A DNA stretch of 64,000 nt from Weissella koreensis KACC 15510 (GCF_000219805.1 NC_015759.1:1054001-1118000), one strand, 5' to 3'. Counted from the stretch's first letter, positions 17,031 to 26,864 are shown. A program made the numbers and translations. The notes: generated by a model not told the origin, from the letters alone.

Positions 17031-17096
17031 ATGGACGGCGATTTTACGAACATTCAAGCACTCATCAGAGGAGATTTAAAGAGATGGATCAGGTAA
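17031..17096 (+). CDS. 21-codon leader ORF overlapping the permease start
   Basis: ATG at 17031 has its own AGGAG (17018-17022, eight-base spacing) and runs to TAA at 17094-17096, encoding MDGDFTNIQALIRGDLKRWIR. It overlaps the permease ATG at 17084 in another frame, and the permease ribosome binding site (17067-17073) lies inside it. This suggests translational coupling between riboswitch and permease. No homologue is recognised. Confidence 0.5.
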   Translation: MDGDFTNIQALIRGDLKRWIR

Positions 17097-18376
17097 GTAA
17101 GCCGAATTTTTTACAATCAACTATTCTTGGGCTTCAGCATGTTTTAGCCATGTATGCTGGCGGTATTTTAGTCCCATTATTAATTGGGGCCGCGCTGCAT
17201 TTTACCCCACAGCAGATGACCTATTTGATTTCAGTTGATATTTTTATGACAGGTATTGGAACGTTGTTACAACTTAAATCGACGCGCTTGACTGGAATTG
17301 CGATGCCTGTGGTTTTAGGGTCAGCCATTCAATCAGTTTCACCATTGATTAGCATTGGCGGTACTTTGGGGATTGGGGCCATGTATGGAGCAACTATTTC
17401 AGCGGGAATTTTCGTATTCTTAATTGCAGGATTATTTGCAAAATTAAGAGAATTTTTCCCACCTGTGGTCACGGGATCTTTAATTACGGTAATTGGTTTG
17501 TCATTGATTCCAGTGGCGGTTACTAAAATTGGTGGTGGTGATATTGCGGCGAAAAGTTTTGGAAACATGACTGATCTATCAATCGCTGCAGTCACAATTA
17601 TTGTGACCATTATTCTAAATATCTTTACTCGTGGATTTTTGAAATCGATCGCGATCTTATTAGGAATTATCGGTGGAACGATTTATGCGGGATTAATTGG
17701 GCAAGTATCGATTCAAGCTGTATCCGATGCATCTTGGGTTCACTTACCCATGCCATTCTTTATGGGAGTTCCAACTTTTGATGCTTCAGCGATTATTACG
17801 ATGATTATTATTGCATTAACATCAATGATTGAATCAACGGGGGTGTATTTTGCCATTGCTGACATTACGGGAACGAAGTTAACTGAAAAACGTATGGCAC
17901 GTGGTTATCGGGCAGAAGGGTTAGCAGTTATTTTGTCAGGAATATTTAATACTTTTCCATATTCAACATTTTCGCAAAATGTTGGAGTTGTACGCCTTTC
18001 AGGAGTGCGTTCAAAAAAGCCAATTTATTCAGCCGCTGTTATTTTAATTATTATTGGAATGTTACCCAAATTTGGGGCACTAGCTACCATTATTCCAGAT
18101 CCTGTTTTAGGCGGAGCGATGTTGATTCTCTTTGGAACTATTGGAGTGCAAGGAACAACGATCATGCGTGCAGTGGATTTCGGAATTGAGCGTAATTTGA
18201 TGATTGCTGCTTTGTCTATTGCATCTGGGATTGGAATTTCTGCTTATCCACAATTGTTTCAACATATGCCTACAATGATTAATATTTTGATTCAAAATGC
18301 AGTTGTGGTGACAGCAATCTTAGCTGTCGGGTTGAATATTATTTTACCTGGACGAGAGAAAAAATTTTTAGAATAA
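17084..18376 (+). CDS. pbuX: Nucleobase:cation symporter-2, xanthine/uracil permease family
   Basis: A 430-residue integral membrane transporter of the NCS2 family with about 12-14 helices. Family features are the opening LQHVLAMYAGGILVPLLIG, the TM3 segment MPVVLGSAIQSVSPLISIGG, the TM8 ITMIIIALTSMIESTGVYFA carrying the conserved glutamate, and NTFPYSTFSQNVGVVRLSGV. Together with a guanine riboswitch this points to xanthine/guanine uptake (PbuX-like) rather than uracil. AGAGGAG sits ten bases before the ATG, inside a small leader ORF. It supplies purine bases for salvage. No xpt neighbour is present. Confidence 0.93.
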   Translation: MDQVSKPNFLQSTILGLQHVLAMYAGGILVPLLIGAALHFTPQQMTYLISVDIFMTGIGTLLQLKSTRLTGIAMPVVLGSAIQSVSPLISIGGTLGIGAMYGATISAGIFVFLIAGLFAKLREFFPPVVTGSLITVIGLSLIPVAVTKIGGGDIAAKSFGNMTDLSIAAVTIIVTIILNIFTRGFLKSIAILLGIIGGTIYAGLIGQVSIQAVSDASWVHLPMPFFMGVPTFDASAIITMIIIALTSMIESTGVYFAIADITGTKLTEKRMARGYRAEGLAVILSGIFNTFPYSTFSQNVGVVRLSGVRSKKPIYSAAVILIIIGMLPKFGALATIIPDPVLGGAMLILFGTIGVQGTTIMRAVDFGIERNLMIAALSIASGIGISAYPQLFQHMPTMINILIQNAVVVTAILAVGLNIILPGREKKFLE

Positions 18377-18519
18377 AAGTAAGCAGATAGTTAATGTTAT
18401 GGGATGCTTGTATACTTGATAAATGGGGTTTATTGAAACTTGCATCTGTTGAAACGTTCTGTTAGAATTTCATCTTAATATAGAGTATATAAATAAGAAT
18501 GAACAAAGGGGGGATAAAA

Positions 18520-19041
18520 ATGCGGATTGTACCGATTGAAGAAAAAGATTGGCCAGTATGGCAAACGATTTATGAAGAGGCATTCCCACTTTCAGAACGC
18601 ATCGATTTTGATGAATTAGTGCAATTATCAAAAGATAATCCGAAGATTAATTTATCAAAATTAATGGAATTGGATCAAATAGTTGGCCTATTGTGCCACG
18701 TTGATTTACCTGATCAAAAAGGATTTATTCTATATTTTGCAACTCATGCAAAGCAAAGAGGAATGGGTCTTGGCAGTAAAGCATTGGTTGCGATGAAAGA
18801 ATTATATCCAAATGGGTTTATTTTGGAGAGTGAACAGATAGGGACGCAGGCTGGTAATGAGGAACAACGTCAATCTCGTTTCAAATTCTATGATCGTAAT
18901 GGGGTGAAAGCTTCTGATATGCTTTCTCATAATATGTCTGGCGATTTTCACTTGATGCGCTCAACTGAAACAATCACTAGTCAGGATTACTTGAAAGCAA
19001 TTAATATGTTTGGGATTCCGGCTGAAATAAGCCAAATTTAG
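18520..19041 (+). CDS. GNAT-like acetyltransferase
   Basis: A 173-residue protein with a GNAT core: MRIVPIEEKDWPVWQTIYEEAFP at the start, a beta strand FILYFATHAKQRGMGLGSKAL carrying the acetyl-CoA pattern QRGMGLG, and a C-terminal RFKFYDRNGVKASDM. Acceptor unknown. Six G at 18508-18513 form the ribosome binding site, so the start is 18520 rather than the ATG at 18499. It is monocistronic between two intergenic stretches. Confidence 0.85.
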   Translation: MRIVPIEEKDWPVWQTIYEEAFPLSERIDFDELVQLSKDNPKINLSKLMELDQIVGLLCHVDLPDQKGFILYFATHAKQRGMGLGSKALVAMKELYPNGFILESEQIGTQAGNEEQRQSRFKFYDRNGVKASDMLSHNMSGDFHLMRSTETITSQDYLKAINMFGIPAEISQI

Positions 19042-19096
19042 GAATACCGATAAAAGTTAGATTAAAGAATAATATTTAGTTTTGAAACATGTTGAT

Positions 19097-19149
19097 AGAG
19101 AGGGCTGAAACTACTTTGTTTTAGACCTCTCTTTTTTTGTTATAGTTAA
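19097..19149 (+). terminator. Terminator after the GNAT gene
   Basis: AGAGAGG (19097-19103) pairs with CCTCTCT (19136-19142) followed by T7. The inner part CTGAAAC/GTTTTAG extends the stem. The rest of the 19042-19354 gap is AT-rich with no gene visible. Confidence 0.85.
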
Positions 19150-19354
19150 GGTGCTTATAAAGTTATTTAAAAATTAAATAATTTGAAAACTAAAATTAAT
19201 ATTGGTAAAGTTAGATAAAAAGGTTGATAATACTAATTTATTAAGTTAAATTTAAAAAGTTAAAATGAGACTAATCATAATAAATGTTCAGGTTGAATGT
19301 ATTGTATAAAAATAAGATTTAAAAGTATCGTCGATAATAAGGGGAGTTAAATAG

Positions 19355-20386
19355 ATGGAAGATATTAAAAGGTGGTGGTTAAATGACCGCACACAAATGT
19401 ACTTAACGTTGATATTTATGATCGGAGTAATTTACCTATTTCGGTCATTCATGCCAACTATATTATTAATAATCATTTTTGCATCAATTGGAATTTCCGG
19501 AGGCCAATGGGTTAAAAAATGGACGAAATTACCTTATATTTTTGGAGTTACAATTTTTTATATTTTAATTCTGTTCGGGCTCTTTTTAATTATTTCGTTT
19601 GTGGCCCCAATGTTTTATAAAGAAGGTGTGAGTTTGGTTCAATCGATTATTCACGCTTATGAGCATTCACCTAAGATTGCAAATCAAATTAATGAGTATT
19701 TGGCTAAGACCAATTTAGATGACAAAATAACTAGTGGATTAACGTCGGTATTACACGTGAGTTTGCAAACTATACAAGGGCTTTGGAAAGGCATTACCGA
19801 GACTGTTTTGGCTGTCTTACTTAGTTTTGTTTATGCGGTAAGTTTAAATCCGCTCAAAAAATTTGGTCGTCGTTTCCAAACATCTGATTTTCCACGCTTT
19901 TTTACGAATATCTATGAATTAGCCAATAAATTTGTTTATATTTTGGGACAAATTATTAGGGTACAAATTGTGATTGATCTTTTTAATACTTCATTGTCAG
20001 TCATAGGGTTTATTGTTCTGGGGATGCCGTCTGCAATGGTCTTGGGAAGTATGGTTTTGGTCTTAGGCCTAATCCCAGTCGCAGGTGTTTTGATTTCCAT
20101 GATTCCTTTGACGATTGTTGCCTTCTCTGCTGGTGGTTGGGTTTTAGCCAGTGAAATTTTAATCTTCATTTTAATCATTCACGCCTTTGAAGCTTATGTC
20201 TTACATCCAAAACTAATGGCAACACGTTCGGAACTGCCAGTCTTTGTAACCTTTATATCTTTGATTGTGATGGAACGAATTTTGGGACCTTGGGGATTGA
20301 TTTTGGGGGTTCCTATTGTTGCGTTTTTCCTTGATGTAATCAAGGTACATGCTTTTTCTAAAAATGTCGGGGATAAAAACGTATAA
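19355..20386 (+). CDS. AI-2E family transporter (YdbI/PerM-like)
   Basis: A 343-residue membrane protein with about seven or eight helices. An N-terminal helix pair (IFMIGVIYLFRSFMPTILLI) is followed by a soluble-helical middle, and the C-terminal block has GMPSAMVLGSMVLVLGLIPVAG and the family's GPWGLILGVPIVAFF. The family includes TqsA and Na+/H+ antiporter-like members. Substrate cannot be assigned here. AGGGGAG precedes the ATG. It is followed after about 80 bases by cytosine deaminase, probably a separate unit or weakly linked. Confidence 0.9.
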   Translation: MEDIKRWWLNDRTQMYLTLIFMIGVIYLFRSFMPTILLIIIFASIGISGGQWVKKWTKLPYIFGVTIFYILILFGLFLIISFVAPMFYKEGVSLVQSIIHAYEHSPKIANQINEYLAKTNLDDKITSGLTSVLHVSLQTIQGLWKGITETVLAVLLSFVYAVSLNPLKKFGRRFQTSDFPRFFTNIYELANKFVYILGQIIRVQIVIDLFNTSLSVIGFIVLGMPSAMVLGSMVLVLGLIPVAGVLISMIPLTIVAFSAGGWVLASEILIFILIIHAFEAYVLHPKLMATRSELPVFVTFISLIVMERILGPWGLILGVPIVAFFLDVIKVHAFSKNVGDKNV

Positions 20387-20464
20387 ATTAGTAGTTTTAT
20401 TACTGGATTTATTGTACAATTGTCCGAATGAAAACGATTTCCGTTGGTGAAAGCAGGGGTAAAA

Positions 20465-21700
20465 ATGTTAATTAAACAAATTTCTATTGAAAATAGTTCG
20501 GAATTAAAAGATATTCAAATTGAAGATAATTTGATCGTTGCTATAGATAAAAATATCACACCAAAAACTGGTGAGAAGGTGTTAGATGTAGCGGGTAAAG
20601 TTGCGATTCCACCATTTGTTGATCCTCATGTCCATCTTGATTCAACGCAAACAGCGGGCGATCCAGAGTGGAATGAAGAGGGAACTTTATTTGATGGTAT
20701 TCGAATTTGGTCTGAACGAAAGAAAACTTTAAGTTATGAGGATGTTAGAGCGCGTGCTCTTAAAACACTAAGATTACAAGCTGCGCATGGTTTGCAATTT
20801 GTGCGTTCTCATGTTGATGTGACCGATCCAAATTTAACAGCTTTACGCGCTTTATTGGATGTGCGAGATGAAGTTAAACCATGGATGGAGTTACAATTAG
20901 TGGCTTTCCCTCAAGAAGGAATTTTATCATTTCCGCATGGAAAAGAGTTGATGGAAAAAGCAGCTCAAATGGGTGTGGATGCATTAGGTGCTATTCCACA
21001 TTTTGAATTTAATCGAGAATATTCGGTTGAATCTATACGTTTTGTTTTTGAATTAGCGCAAAAATATAATTTGTTGATTGATGCACACACTGACGAAATT
21101 GATGATCCTGATTCTAAGAGTTTGGAAACAATGGCGACCTTAGCATTAGAAACGGGTTTGAAAGCTCGAGTAACTGCATCTCATACAACTGCGATGGGCT
21201 CTTATAATGACGCTTATATGTATAAATTGATGCGGTTGTTAAAAATGGCGGATTTGAATTTTGTTTCAAATCCCCTTATTAACATGTATCTGGGTGGTCG
21301 TTTTGACACTTATCCGAAACGACGTGGTTTAACACGTGTTAAGGAATTAGATAAGGAAAATATTAATGTAGCTTTCGGCGAGGATGATATTAAAGATCCG
21401 TGGTATCCAATGGGAAATGGTAATATGATGGATGTTTTGCATCTGGGACTCCATACTACTCAAATTATGGGTCATCAAGAAATTATGGATTCATATCGCT
21501 TTATTACTAAAAATGGGGCTAGAACGTTACAAGTGGAAGATCACTATGGTATTGAAGTAGGAAAACCTGCATCATTTTTGATTTTAAATGCTCCGAACTT
21601 TTATGAGGCTCTTAATCAACGAGCAGAAATTTTGTATTCAATTCATAATGGGGACATTTTAGTTCAGACAAAACCTGCCGAAATTGAACTTGATTTTTAA
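20465..21700 (+). CDS. codA: Cytosine deaminase, amidohydrolase family
   Basis: A 411-residue metal-dependent amidohydrolase that deaminates cytosine to uracil (members may also act on isoguanine). It shows the metal ligands of the family: DPHVHLD near residue 60, the AHTDE segment, SHTTAMGSYND, and GEDDIKDPWYPMGNGNMMD near residue 310, very like CodA. The start at 20465 has AGGGG five bases upstream, while TTG/GTG codons at 20444-20447 lack a good site. No codB permease is adjacent. With the riboswitch-controlled permease upstream it supports nucleobase salvage. Confidence 0.93.
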   Translation: MLIKQISIENSSELKDIQIEDNLIVAIDKNITPKTGEKVLDVAGKVAIPPFVDPHVHLDSTQTAGDPEWNEEGTLFDGIRIWSERKKTLSYEDVRARALKTLRLQAAHGLQFVRSHVDVTDPNLTALRALLDVRDEVKPWMELQLVAFPQEGILSFPHGKELMEKAAQMGVDALGAIPHFEFNREYSVESIRFVFELAQKYNLLIDAHTDEIDDPDSKSLETMATLALETGLKARVTASHTTAMGSYNDAYMYKLMRLLKMADLNFVSNPLINMYLGGRFDTYPKRRGLTRVKELDKENINVAFGEDDIKDPWYPMGNGNMMDVLHLGLHTTQIMGHQEIMDSYRFITKNGARTLQVEDHYGIEVGKPASFLILNAPNFYEALNQRAEILYSIHNGDILVQTKPAEIELDF

Positions 21701-21724
21701 TCTAGAATAAAAAAGCATGAAGAG

Positions 21725-21753
21725 ATCGGGATAATTTTATCTCGATTTTTTTT
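21725..21753 (+). terminator. Terminator of codA
   Basis: ATCGGGATAA pairs with TTATCTCGAT (one wobble), followed by eight T. Confidence 0.88.
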
Positions 21754-21929
21754 AATATTGATATTCAATCAATTTATGTGTGAAATAATTTTAAATATTT
21801 TTAATACCATATTTAATAAAATAGGTTGATTAATTTAGTAATTAAATCAATTTTGATTAGTGAATTTTGGAAAAATCATTTAAATATGAAGAAACTCTTT
21901 CTTAAAACTAATGTGTTTATATAAAATAC

Positions 21930-21958
21930 TTTGTTTTTAAAAACAAATCCGTTATATT
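21930..21958 (+). promoter_or_regulatory. Promoter of the orphan regulator with an 18-bp palindrome over the -35
   Basis: A perfect palindrome TTTGTTTTTAAAAACAAA (21930-21947) overlaps TTGTTT (21931-21936), with TATATT at 21953-21958 after a 16-bp spacer. It is a plausible operator, possibly for autoregulation by the gene that follows. Confidence 0.5.
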
Positions 21959-21991
21959 AGTTTTATTAATTAAGTAACGGAGGATGTTTAT

Positions 21992-22660
21992 TTGAAAATT
22001 TTAATAATTTCCAAAGAATTAGAGTTACTGGGACAAATTCAGACTTTGTTGAATAGAACATCGTGGAATTTAGAATTTATAAGTGATTTAACATTAGCAA
22101 AGACATTAATCCAACAAAATCCAAATCAATTTGCTTCAATTATGTTGGATGATACATTGATTCAATCTAAAAATGAGCTAGAACAATTCAAAAATAAGAT
22201 GGACGTTCAAAGTTGTTTTATTCTATTCCATTCAGAAAAATTGAAGAAAGGGTGGGATGATTATGAAGCTATTCCAGCAGAACAGTCAATGGAAACAAAT
22301 ACAGCACAACAATTAATGGATAAGCTTGAATGTCTTCGATCAATCTTGCATAAAAACAAGTTAATTAAGGATGAGGAACAAGTAACTCCGATATTACATA
22401 TAGATGAATTAACTCAAGAAGTAATAGTAAGTGGAGAAAAATTAGGCCATTTGACACCTAAGGAATTTGATTTGTTATTAATTTTGGTACAACATCCACG
22501 ACAAGTTTTGACCCGAGAAAGACTTTTACAACATGTGTGGCATGAGGAAGTTTATGTTGATACTCGAACAGTGGATACACATATTAAAATGATTCGGAAA
22601 AAATTACCTGTTAATTTAATTAAAACGGTTTGGGGTCGAGGCTATAAGTTTGAAGAATAA
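21992..22660 (+). CDS. Orphan OmpR-type winged-helix regulator with degenerate receiver
   Basis: A 222-residue protein. The C-terminal half (about 125-222) is a clear OmpR/PhoB DNA-binding domain: HLTPKEFDLLLILVQHP, LTRERLLQHVW, VDTRTVDTHIKMIRKKL and the GRGYKF end. The N-terminal half folds like a receiver by pattern, with LDD at 52-54 at the phosphorylation position. However, the acidic pair near residue 9 is replaced by SKE and the conserved lysine near 105 is missing (AIPAEQ). Phosphorylation control is therefore doubtful. No histidine kinase gene is near. The TTG start follows CGGAGG. It is monocistronic. Confidence 0.85.
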   Translation: MKILIISKELELLGQIQTLLNRTSWNLEFISDLTLAKTLIQQNPNQFASIMLDDTLIQSKNELEQFKNKMDVQSCFILFHSEKLKKGWDDYEAIPAEQSMETNTAQQLMDKLECLRSILHKNKLIKDEEQVTPILHIDELTQEVIVSGEKLGHLTPKEFDLLLILVQHPRQVLTRERLLQHVWHEEVYVDTRTVDTHIKMIRKKLPVNLIKTVWGRGYKFEE

Positions 22661-22712
22661 AAATAGGTATGGCCCATAAAGTAAAAATATGGAAAATTGG
22701 TATATGAATTGG

Positions 22713-22744
22713 TATAATATATTTTGTACTTGAAAACGCTTAAT
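22713..22744 (+). promoter_or_regulatory. galM promoter region with cre site
   Basis: TATAAT lies at 22713-22718. TGAAAACGCTTAAT (22731-22744) matches the cre pattern in its TGNAANCG half and lies just downstream of the expected start site, the position of a CcpA repression site. Confidence 0.6.
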
Positions 22745-22793
22745 CGTGATAAAATAGAGCTGTGAAGTAAATAAGTTAAAGGTGGATATTGAA

Positions 22794-23828
22794 ATGGCGA
22801 TTAATTTAACTAGTTTAGGAACAACTCCAAGTGGAGAAGAACTTCAACACGTGATAATTCAAAATAAAAATGGTCATAAATTAGGTCTAGTATCTTGGGG
22901 AGCATCATGGCAATCATTTAAGACAGCCGCCGGTCAAGATTTAGTTTTAGGCTTTCATGACGTCGACAGCTATTTAAATAATAATTATTATATTGGAAAT
23001 GCTGTGGGACGTGTAGCGGGGCGTATTGATGGTGCTAATTTTGATTTAGAAGGTCATAATTATCAATTGGACCAAAACGAGGGGAATAATACTTTACATG
23101 GTGGGGAAAAAAGTTTTTCACACCGCAATTGGGAAATTAAAGAACTCGATGAAATTAATAATCGGGTAGTCTTTGGAACATCTTTGGATGAAAATGAGGA
23201 TCATTTTCCAGGAACAATGCAAGTAACTGTTACTTATACGTTGAGCGATACTGATGAAGTGACACTTGAATTCAGTGCGTTATCAGATAAAACTACGTTA
23301 TTTAATCCTACATCACATGTATACTTTAATATGGGTGGTTTGGAAACTGATGCCAATAAAATGCAATTACAAATCAAAGCAGATCGTTATATGGAATTAC
23401 GCAAAACTGATAAAATCCCTACCGGTAAGTTGTTGCCAGTTGAAGGAACTGCATATGATTTCAATACAGTAACCACAATTGGTGAGGCAATTGCTGAGAT
23501 CCCTTCTGATGATTTTGATAAGAAGTTTGATGATGTCTTTGCGTTGGATTCAAAATATCAACCAAATGTAGTGTTGTCGGATCCTGTTTCTAAGCGTGCA
23601 GTTGAAATGACGACTGATCGGAATGCTGTTGTTTTCTTTATTACTAATCCAGAAGTTGATAATTATTCTGATCAGGCTGCATTCCTAGCAGAACATCCTT
23701 ATAACGGGGTGGCTTTGGAAGCGCAAACTTTGTCTGATTCAATTCATCATCCTGAATTTGGGGATATTGTTTTGCCAGCTAACCAGCAGAAAACCTACAC
23801 TACAAAATATGCTTTTAAGAATCTATAA
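22794..23828 (+). CDS. galM: Aldose 1-epimerase (galactose mutarotase)
   Basis: A 344-residue cytoplasmic enzyme interconverting alpha and beta anomers of galactose or glucose. Family signatures are NAVGRVAGRI, the HGGEKSFSHRNW active-site histidine segment, NPTSHVYFNMGG with the second catalytic histidine, and the late ALEAQTLSDSIHHPEFG block holding the catalytic glutamate. The ATG at 22794 follows AAAGGTGG. The GTG at 22782 lies inside that site and is not used. A cre site in the promoter suggests carbon catabolite repression. glucose-6-phosphate isomerase follows 36 bases downstream and may be co-transcribed. Confidence 0.94.
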   Translation: MAINLTSLGTTPSGEELQHVIIQNKNGHKLGLVSWGASWQSFKTAAGQDLVLGFHDVDSYLNNNYYIGNAVGRVAGRIDGANFDLEGHNYQLDQNEGNNTLHGGEKSFSHRNWEIKELDEINNRVVFGTSLDENEDHFPGTMQVTVTYTLSDTDEVTLEFSALSDKTTLFNPTSHVYFNMGGLETDANKMQLQIKADRYMELRKTDKIPTGKLLPVEGTAYDFNTVTTIGEAIAEIPSDDFDKKFDDVFALDSKYQPNVVLSDPVSKRAVEMTTDRNAVVFFITNPEVDNYSDQAAFLAEHPYNGVALEAQTLSDSIHHPEFGDIVLPANQQKTYTTKYAFKNL

Positions 23829-23864
23829 TTTCACTACTAGTTTTAAGATGGGAGTAATACTAAT

Positions 23865-25208
23865 ATGACGACGTTGTCTTTCGATAAGAGTAAATTATCA
23901 ACATTTGTTGATGAAGAAGAGTTAGCGATGATCCAACCAATGGTGACTGTAGCAGATGAAATGTTACGTCAAAGAACAGGGGCTGGAGCGGCTTATACCG
24001 ATTGGATTAAGTTACCAACTGAATATGATAAAGAGGAGTTTGCACGGATTCAAAGTGCGGCTGAAAAAATCAAGAATAATTCAAAAGTTTTGGTAGTGAT
24101 CGGAATTGGAGGATCTTATTTAGGTGCTCGGGCCGCTATTGATTTTTTAAATGAATATTTCAATTCATCATATGATGATAGTGAACGTGAATTCCCACAA
24201 ATTATTTTTACTGGGAATAATATTTCAGGACAATACCTGAATTCAGTAATTAAATTAATTGGAGATCGTGATTTTTCAGTTAACATCATCTCTAAATCTG
24301 GTACTACAACTGAACCAGCTATTGCCTTCCGTGTTTTCAAACAAATGTTGGAAGATAAGTATGGTGTGAATGAAGCAAAGGAGCGTATCTTTGCCACAAC
24401 TGATGCTAAGCGTGGTTCTTTGAAGACTTTGGCTGATGATCAAGGTTATGAAGAATTCGTTGTGCCAGATGGTGTAGGTGGTCGTTTCTCAGTTTTGACT
24501 GCAGTAGGACTTTTGCCAATTGCAGCTGCTGGTGGTGATATTGAACAATTGATGGCTGGGGCAGCCGCAGCGCAAAAAGATTATGCTGATGCTGATTTGC
24601 AAAAGAATGAGGCTTATCAATATGCTGCTTATCGTAATATTCTTTATCGTAAGGGCTATACAACTGAGTTACTAATTAATTACGAACCAACGCTAGTACA
24701 ATTTAGTGAATGGTGGAAGCAACTACAGGGTGAATCAGAAGGTAAAGATGGAAAAGGAATTTTCCCAGCATCTGGTAACTTTTCAACTGACTTACATTCA
24801 TTTGGCCAATATATACAAGAAGGTCGTCGAAACTTATTTGAGACACTTGTACGGGTTACTAACCCAACTTCAGATGTTGTGATTCCTGAAATGGAAGCCG
24901 ATGATGGTTTGGAATACTTACAAGGTAAGACAATGAGCTATGTTAACCGAATGGCTTCAGATGGGACATTATTAGCTCACGTTGATGGTGGTGTACCTAA
25001 CATGGTTGTTGAAATTGAACAACAAGATGCTTATCATTTGGGATACATGATTTACTTCTTTGAAATTGCAGTTGGAATTTCTGGATACTTGAATGGAGTT
25101 AATCCATTTAATCAACCAGGGGTAGAAGCTTATAAAAAGAATATGTTTGGTCTTTTGGGAAAGCCTGGTTACGAAGAATTGACTGCTGCCTTGCGTGAAC
25201 GTCTATAA
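23865..25208 (+). CDS. pgi: Glucose-6-phosphate isomerase
   Basis: A 447-residue SIS-domain enzyme converting glucose-6-phosphate to fructose-6-phosphate. The length matches the Firmicutes type. Signatures: [13 protein letters not shown], the [16 protein letters not shown] phosphate-binding loop, [17 protein letters not shown], the glutamate in [11 protein letters not shown], and the C-terminal [20 protein letters not shown] with the catalytic lysine. GGGAG precedes the ATG. Co-transcription with galM is likely given the 36-base gap without a terminator. Confidence 0.97.
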   Translation: MTTLSFDKSKLSTFVDEEELAMIQPMVTVADEMLRQRTGAGAAYTDWIKLPTEYDKEEFARIQSAAEKIKNNSKVLVVIGIGGSYLGARAAIDFLNEYFNSSYDDSEREFPQIIFTGNNISGQYLNSVIKLIGDRDFSVNIISKSGTTTEPAIAFRVFKQMLEDKYGVNEAKERIFATTDAKRGSLKTLADDQGYEEFVVPDGVGGRFSVLTAVGLLPIAAAGGDIEQLMAGAAAAQKDYADADLQKNEAYQYAAYRNILYRKGYTTELLINYEPTLVQFSEWWKQLQGESEGKDGKGIFPASGNFSTDLHSFGQYIQEGRRNLFETLVRVTNPTSDVVIPEMEADDGLEYLQGKTMSYVNRMASDGTLLAHVDGGVPNMVVEIEQQDAYHLGYMIYFFEIAVGISGYLNGVNPFNQPGVEAYKKNMFGLLGKPGYEELTAALRERL

Positions 25209-25210
25209 AG

Positions 25211-25248
25211 CATAAGAGGACTGGGAAAATTTTCCTTCTCCTCTTTTT
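25211..25248 (+). terminator. Terminator of pgi
   Basis: AGAGGA pairs with TCCTCT, with an inner GGAA/TTCC stem, followed by T5. Confidence 0.88.
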
Positions 25249-25351
25249 AGTTAATATCAAAATATATTTAAGATTAATTAAGTTTAATCTAGTAAGATGA
25301 TAAAAACAATATTACTCATTCGGATTAATTTGAAACGACAGGAGCGGATAA

Positions 25352-26191
25352 TTGATTAAAACGAGCAACATAACAAACTGGCTTAGTCGGTTAATAAAAG
25401 GTATGATTTTAGCCCTTGGATTTATTTTACCAGGTGTATCTGGCGGAGTTTTAGCTGCCATCTTAGGAATATATGAACGTCTCTTGCAATTTATGGGGAA
25501 TGTCAGACAACGGTTTAAATTGGATTTTTGGTATTTTGTTCCAGTTGGCTTAGGTGGCCTTTTGGGTATAGTTTTATTGAGTGCTCCACTAGAGTATTTA
25601 TTAGAAAAACATCAGATTTTAGTACTCTGGGCATTTTCTGGTGCAATTATTGGAACTTTACCATCATTGTTTAAAACGGCAGGTGTACAAGGCCGTAAGA
25701 CTAGTGACTGGATGGTCTTGATATTAACGACGGTGCTAGGGGGATGGTTTTTATATAATTTAAGTACAATTTTTGGTACTTTAAAACCTAATTTTGCTAG
25801 TTGGATTTTGGCAGGTGGATTAATTGCATTAGGAATTATTCTGCCAGGATTAAGCCCTTCAAATTTATTGCTTTATCTTGGATTATTTGAGCCTATGCTA
25901 AAAGGATTTAAGTCGGGTGACTTAAGTGTGTTAATTCCAATGATTATTGGTGCCGGAATTACTTTATTGGCTCTATCAAAAGTAATGTTGATTTTATTGA
26001 AAAAATTTTATGCAAAGGTTTATCATTTTATTTTGGGAATCGTGATTGCCTCAATTGGACTGATTTTGGTTCCGCCAGTAGCTAATTATGAAGGAATAAA
26101 TATAGGTACGATGGTTTTTGCTTTAATTTTAATGCTAGCCGGAATGGCGTTGGGATGGTGGATGTCCCAACTAGAGAATAAGTATAAGTAA
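25352..26191 (+). CDS. DUF368 membrane protein, PopT-type undecaprenyl phosphate translocase candidate
   Basis: A 279-residue protein with about eight helices. The family marker GMILALGFILPGVSGGVLAAILGIYE occurs near residue 17, and its internal repeat GLIALGIILPGLSPSNLLLYLGL near 155, consistent with the inverted-repeat architecture of DUF368. Members named PopT recycle the lipid carrier undecaprenyl phosphate across the membrane for wall synthesis. The assignment to that role is from family knowledge. The start is TTG at 25352 after AGGAG. It is monocistronic. Confidence 0.88.
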   Translation: MIKTSNITNWLSRLIKGMILALGFILPGVSGGVLAAILGIYERLLQFMGNVRQRFKLDFWYFVPVGLGGLLGIVLLSAPLEYLLEKHQILVLWAFSGAIIGTLPSLFKTAGVQGRKTSDWMVLILTTVLGGWFLYNLSTIFGTLKPNFASWILAGGLIALGIILPGLSPSNLLLYLGLFEPMLKGFKSGDLSVLIPMIIGAGITLLALSKVMLILLKKFYAKVYHFILGIVIASIGLILVPPVANYEGINIGTMVFALILMLAGMALGWWMSQLENKYK

Positions 26192-26280
26192 TTTATAGTT
26201 ATATTGAATAAAGCTGGTTTTTTGATAACTAATCTGTTAATATTTATAAGTATAAAAGTTAATTTTAGGAGATTTTAATC

Positions 26281-26844
26281 ATGGCCATTGGAATGAATGA
26301 TTTGAAGACGGGTTTGACAATTGAATACTCAAACTCAATTTGGCGGGTGTTGGAATTTCAACACGTTAAGCCTGGTAAAGGGGCAGCCTTTGTCCGTTCA
26401 AAGTTAAAGAATTTGCGTTCAGGATCAGTAAATGAAGTTACTTTCCGACCTGGAGATAAGTTTGAAATTGCTAATATCGAAACTTCACCAATGCAATATT
26501 CATATGCTGATGGTGACAATCGTGTATTCATGAATATGGATACATATGATCAAATCGCTATTCCGGTTGACCGTATTGAAAACGAGATGAAGTATCTATT
26601 AGAAGGAACTGACGTTAAGGTAACTTATTATGAAAGCGAATTATTGGGAATTGAAGTTCCTAAGACCGTTGAATTAACTGTTACAGAAACACAACCTGGA
26701 ATTAAAGGTGCTACTGCCAATGGTGGTGGTAAGCCTGCTACAATGGAAACAGGCTTAGTAATTACAGTTCCTGATTTCATTAACGCTGGTGAAAAATTAA
26801 TTGTTAATACAGATAATGGTGGATCATACTCTTCACGTGCATAA
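26281..26844 (+). CDS. efp: Elongation factor P
   Basis: A 187-residue three-domain factor that relieves ribosome stalling at polyproline. The N-terminal KOW-like domain has the loop KPGKGAAFV with the lysine that is modified in Bacillus-type EF-P. The OB domains follow, with the conserved C-terminal [16 protein letters not shown] block (here [17 protein letters not shown]) and [10 protein letters not shown] end. TAGGAG precedes the ATG. A hairpin (26865-26902) without a T-tract lies between efp and the next gene, so partial read-through into asp23-nusB, as in B. subtilis, is likely. Confidence 0.97.
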   Translation: MAIGMNDLKTGLTIEYSNSIWRVLEFQHVKPGKGAAFVRSKLKNLRSGSVNEVTFRPGDKFEIANIETSPMQYSYADGDNRVFMNMDTYDQIAIPVDRIENEMKYLLEGTDVKVTYYESELLGIEVPKTVELTVTETQPGIKGATANGGGKPATMETGLVITVPDFINAGEKLIVNTDNGGSYSSRA

Positions 26845-26864
26845 TTTGTGAATGAATCCATTTC

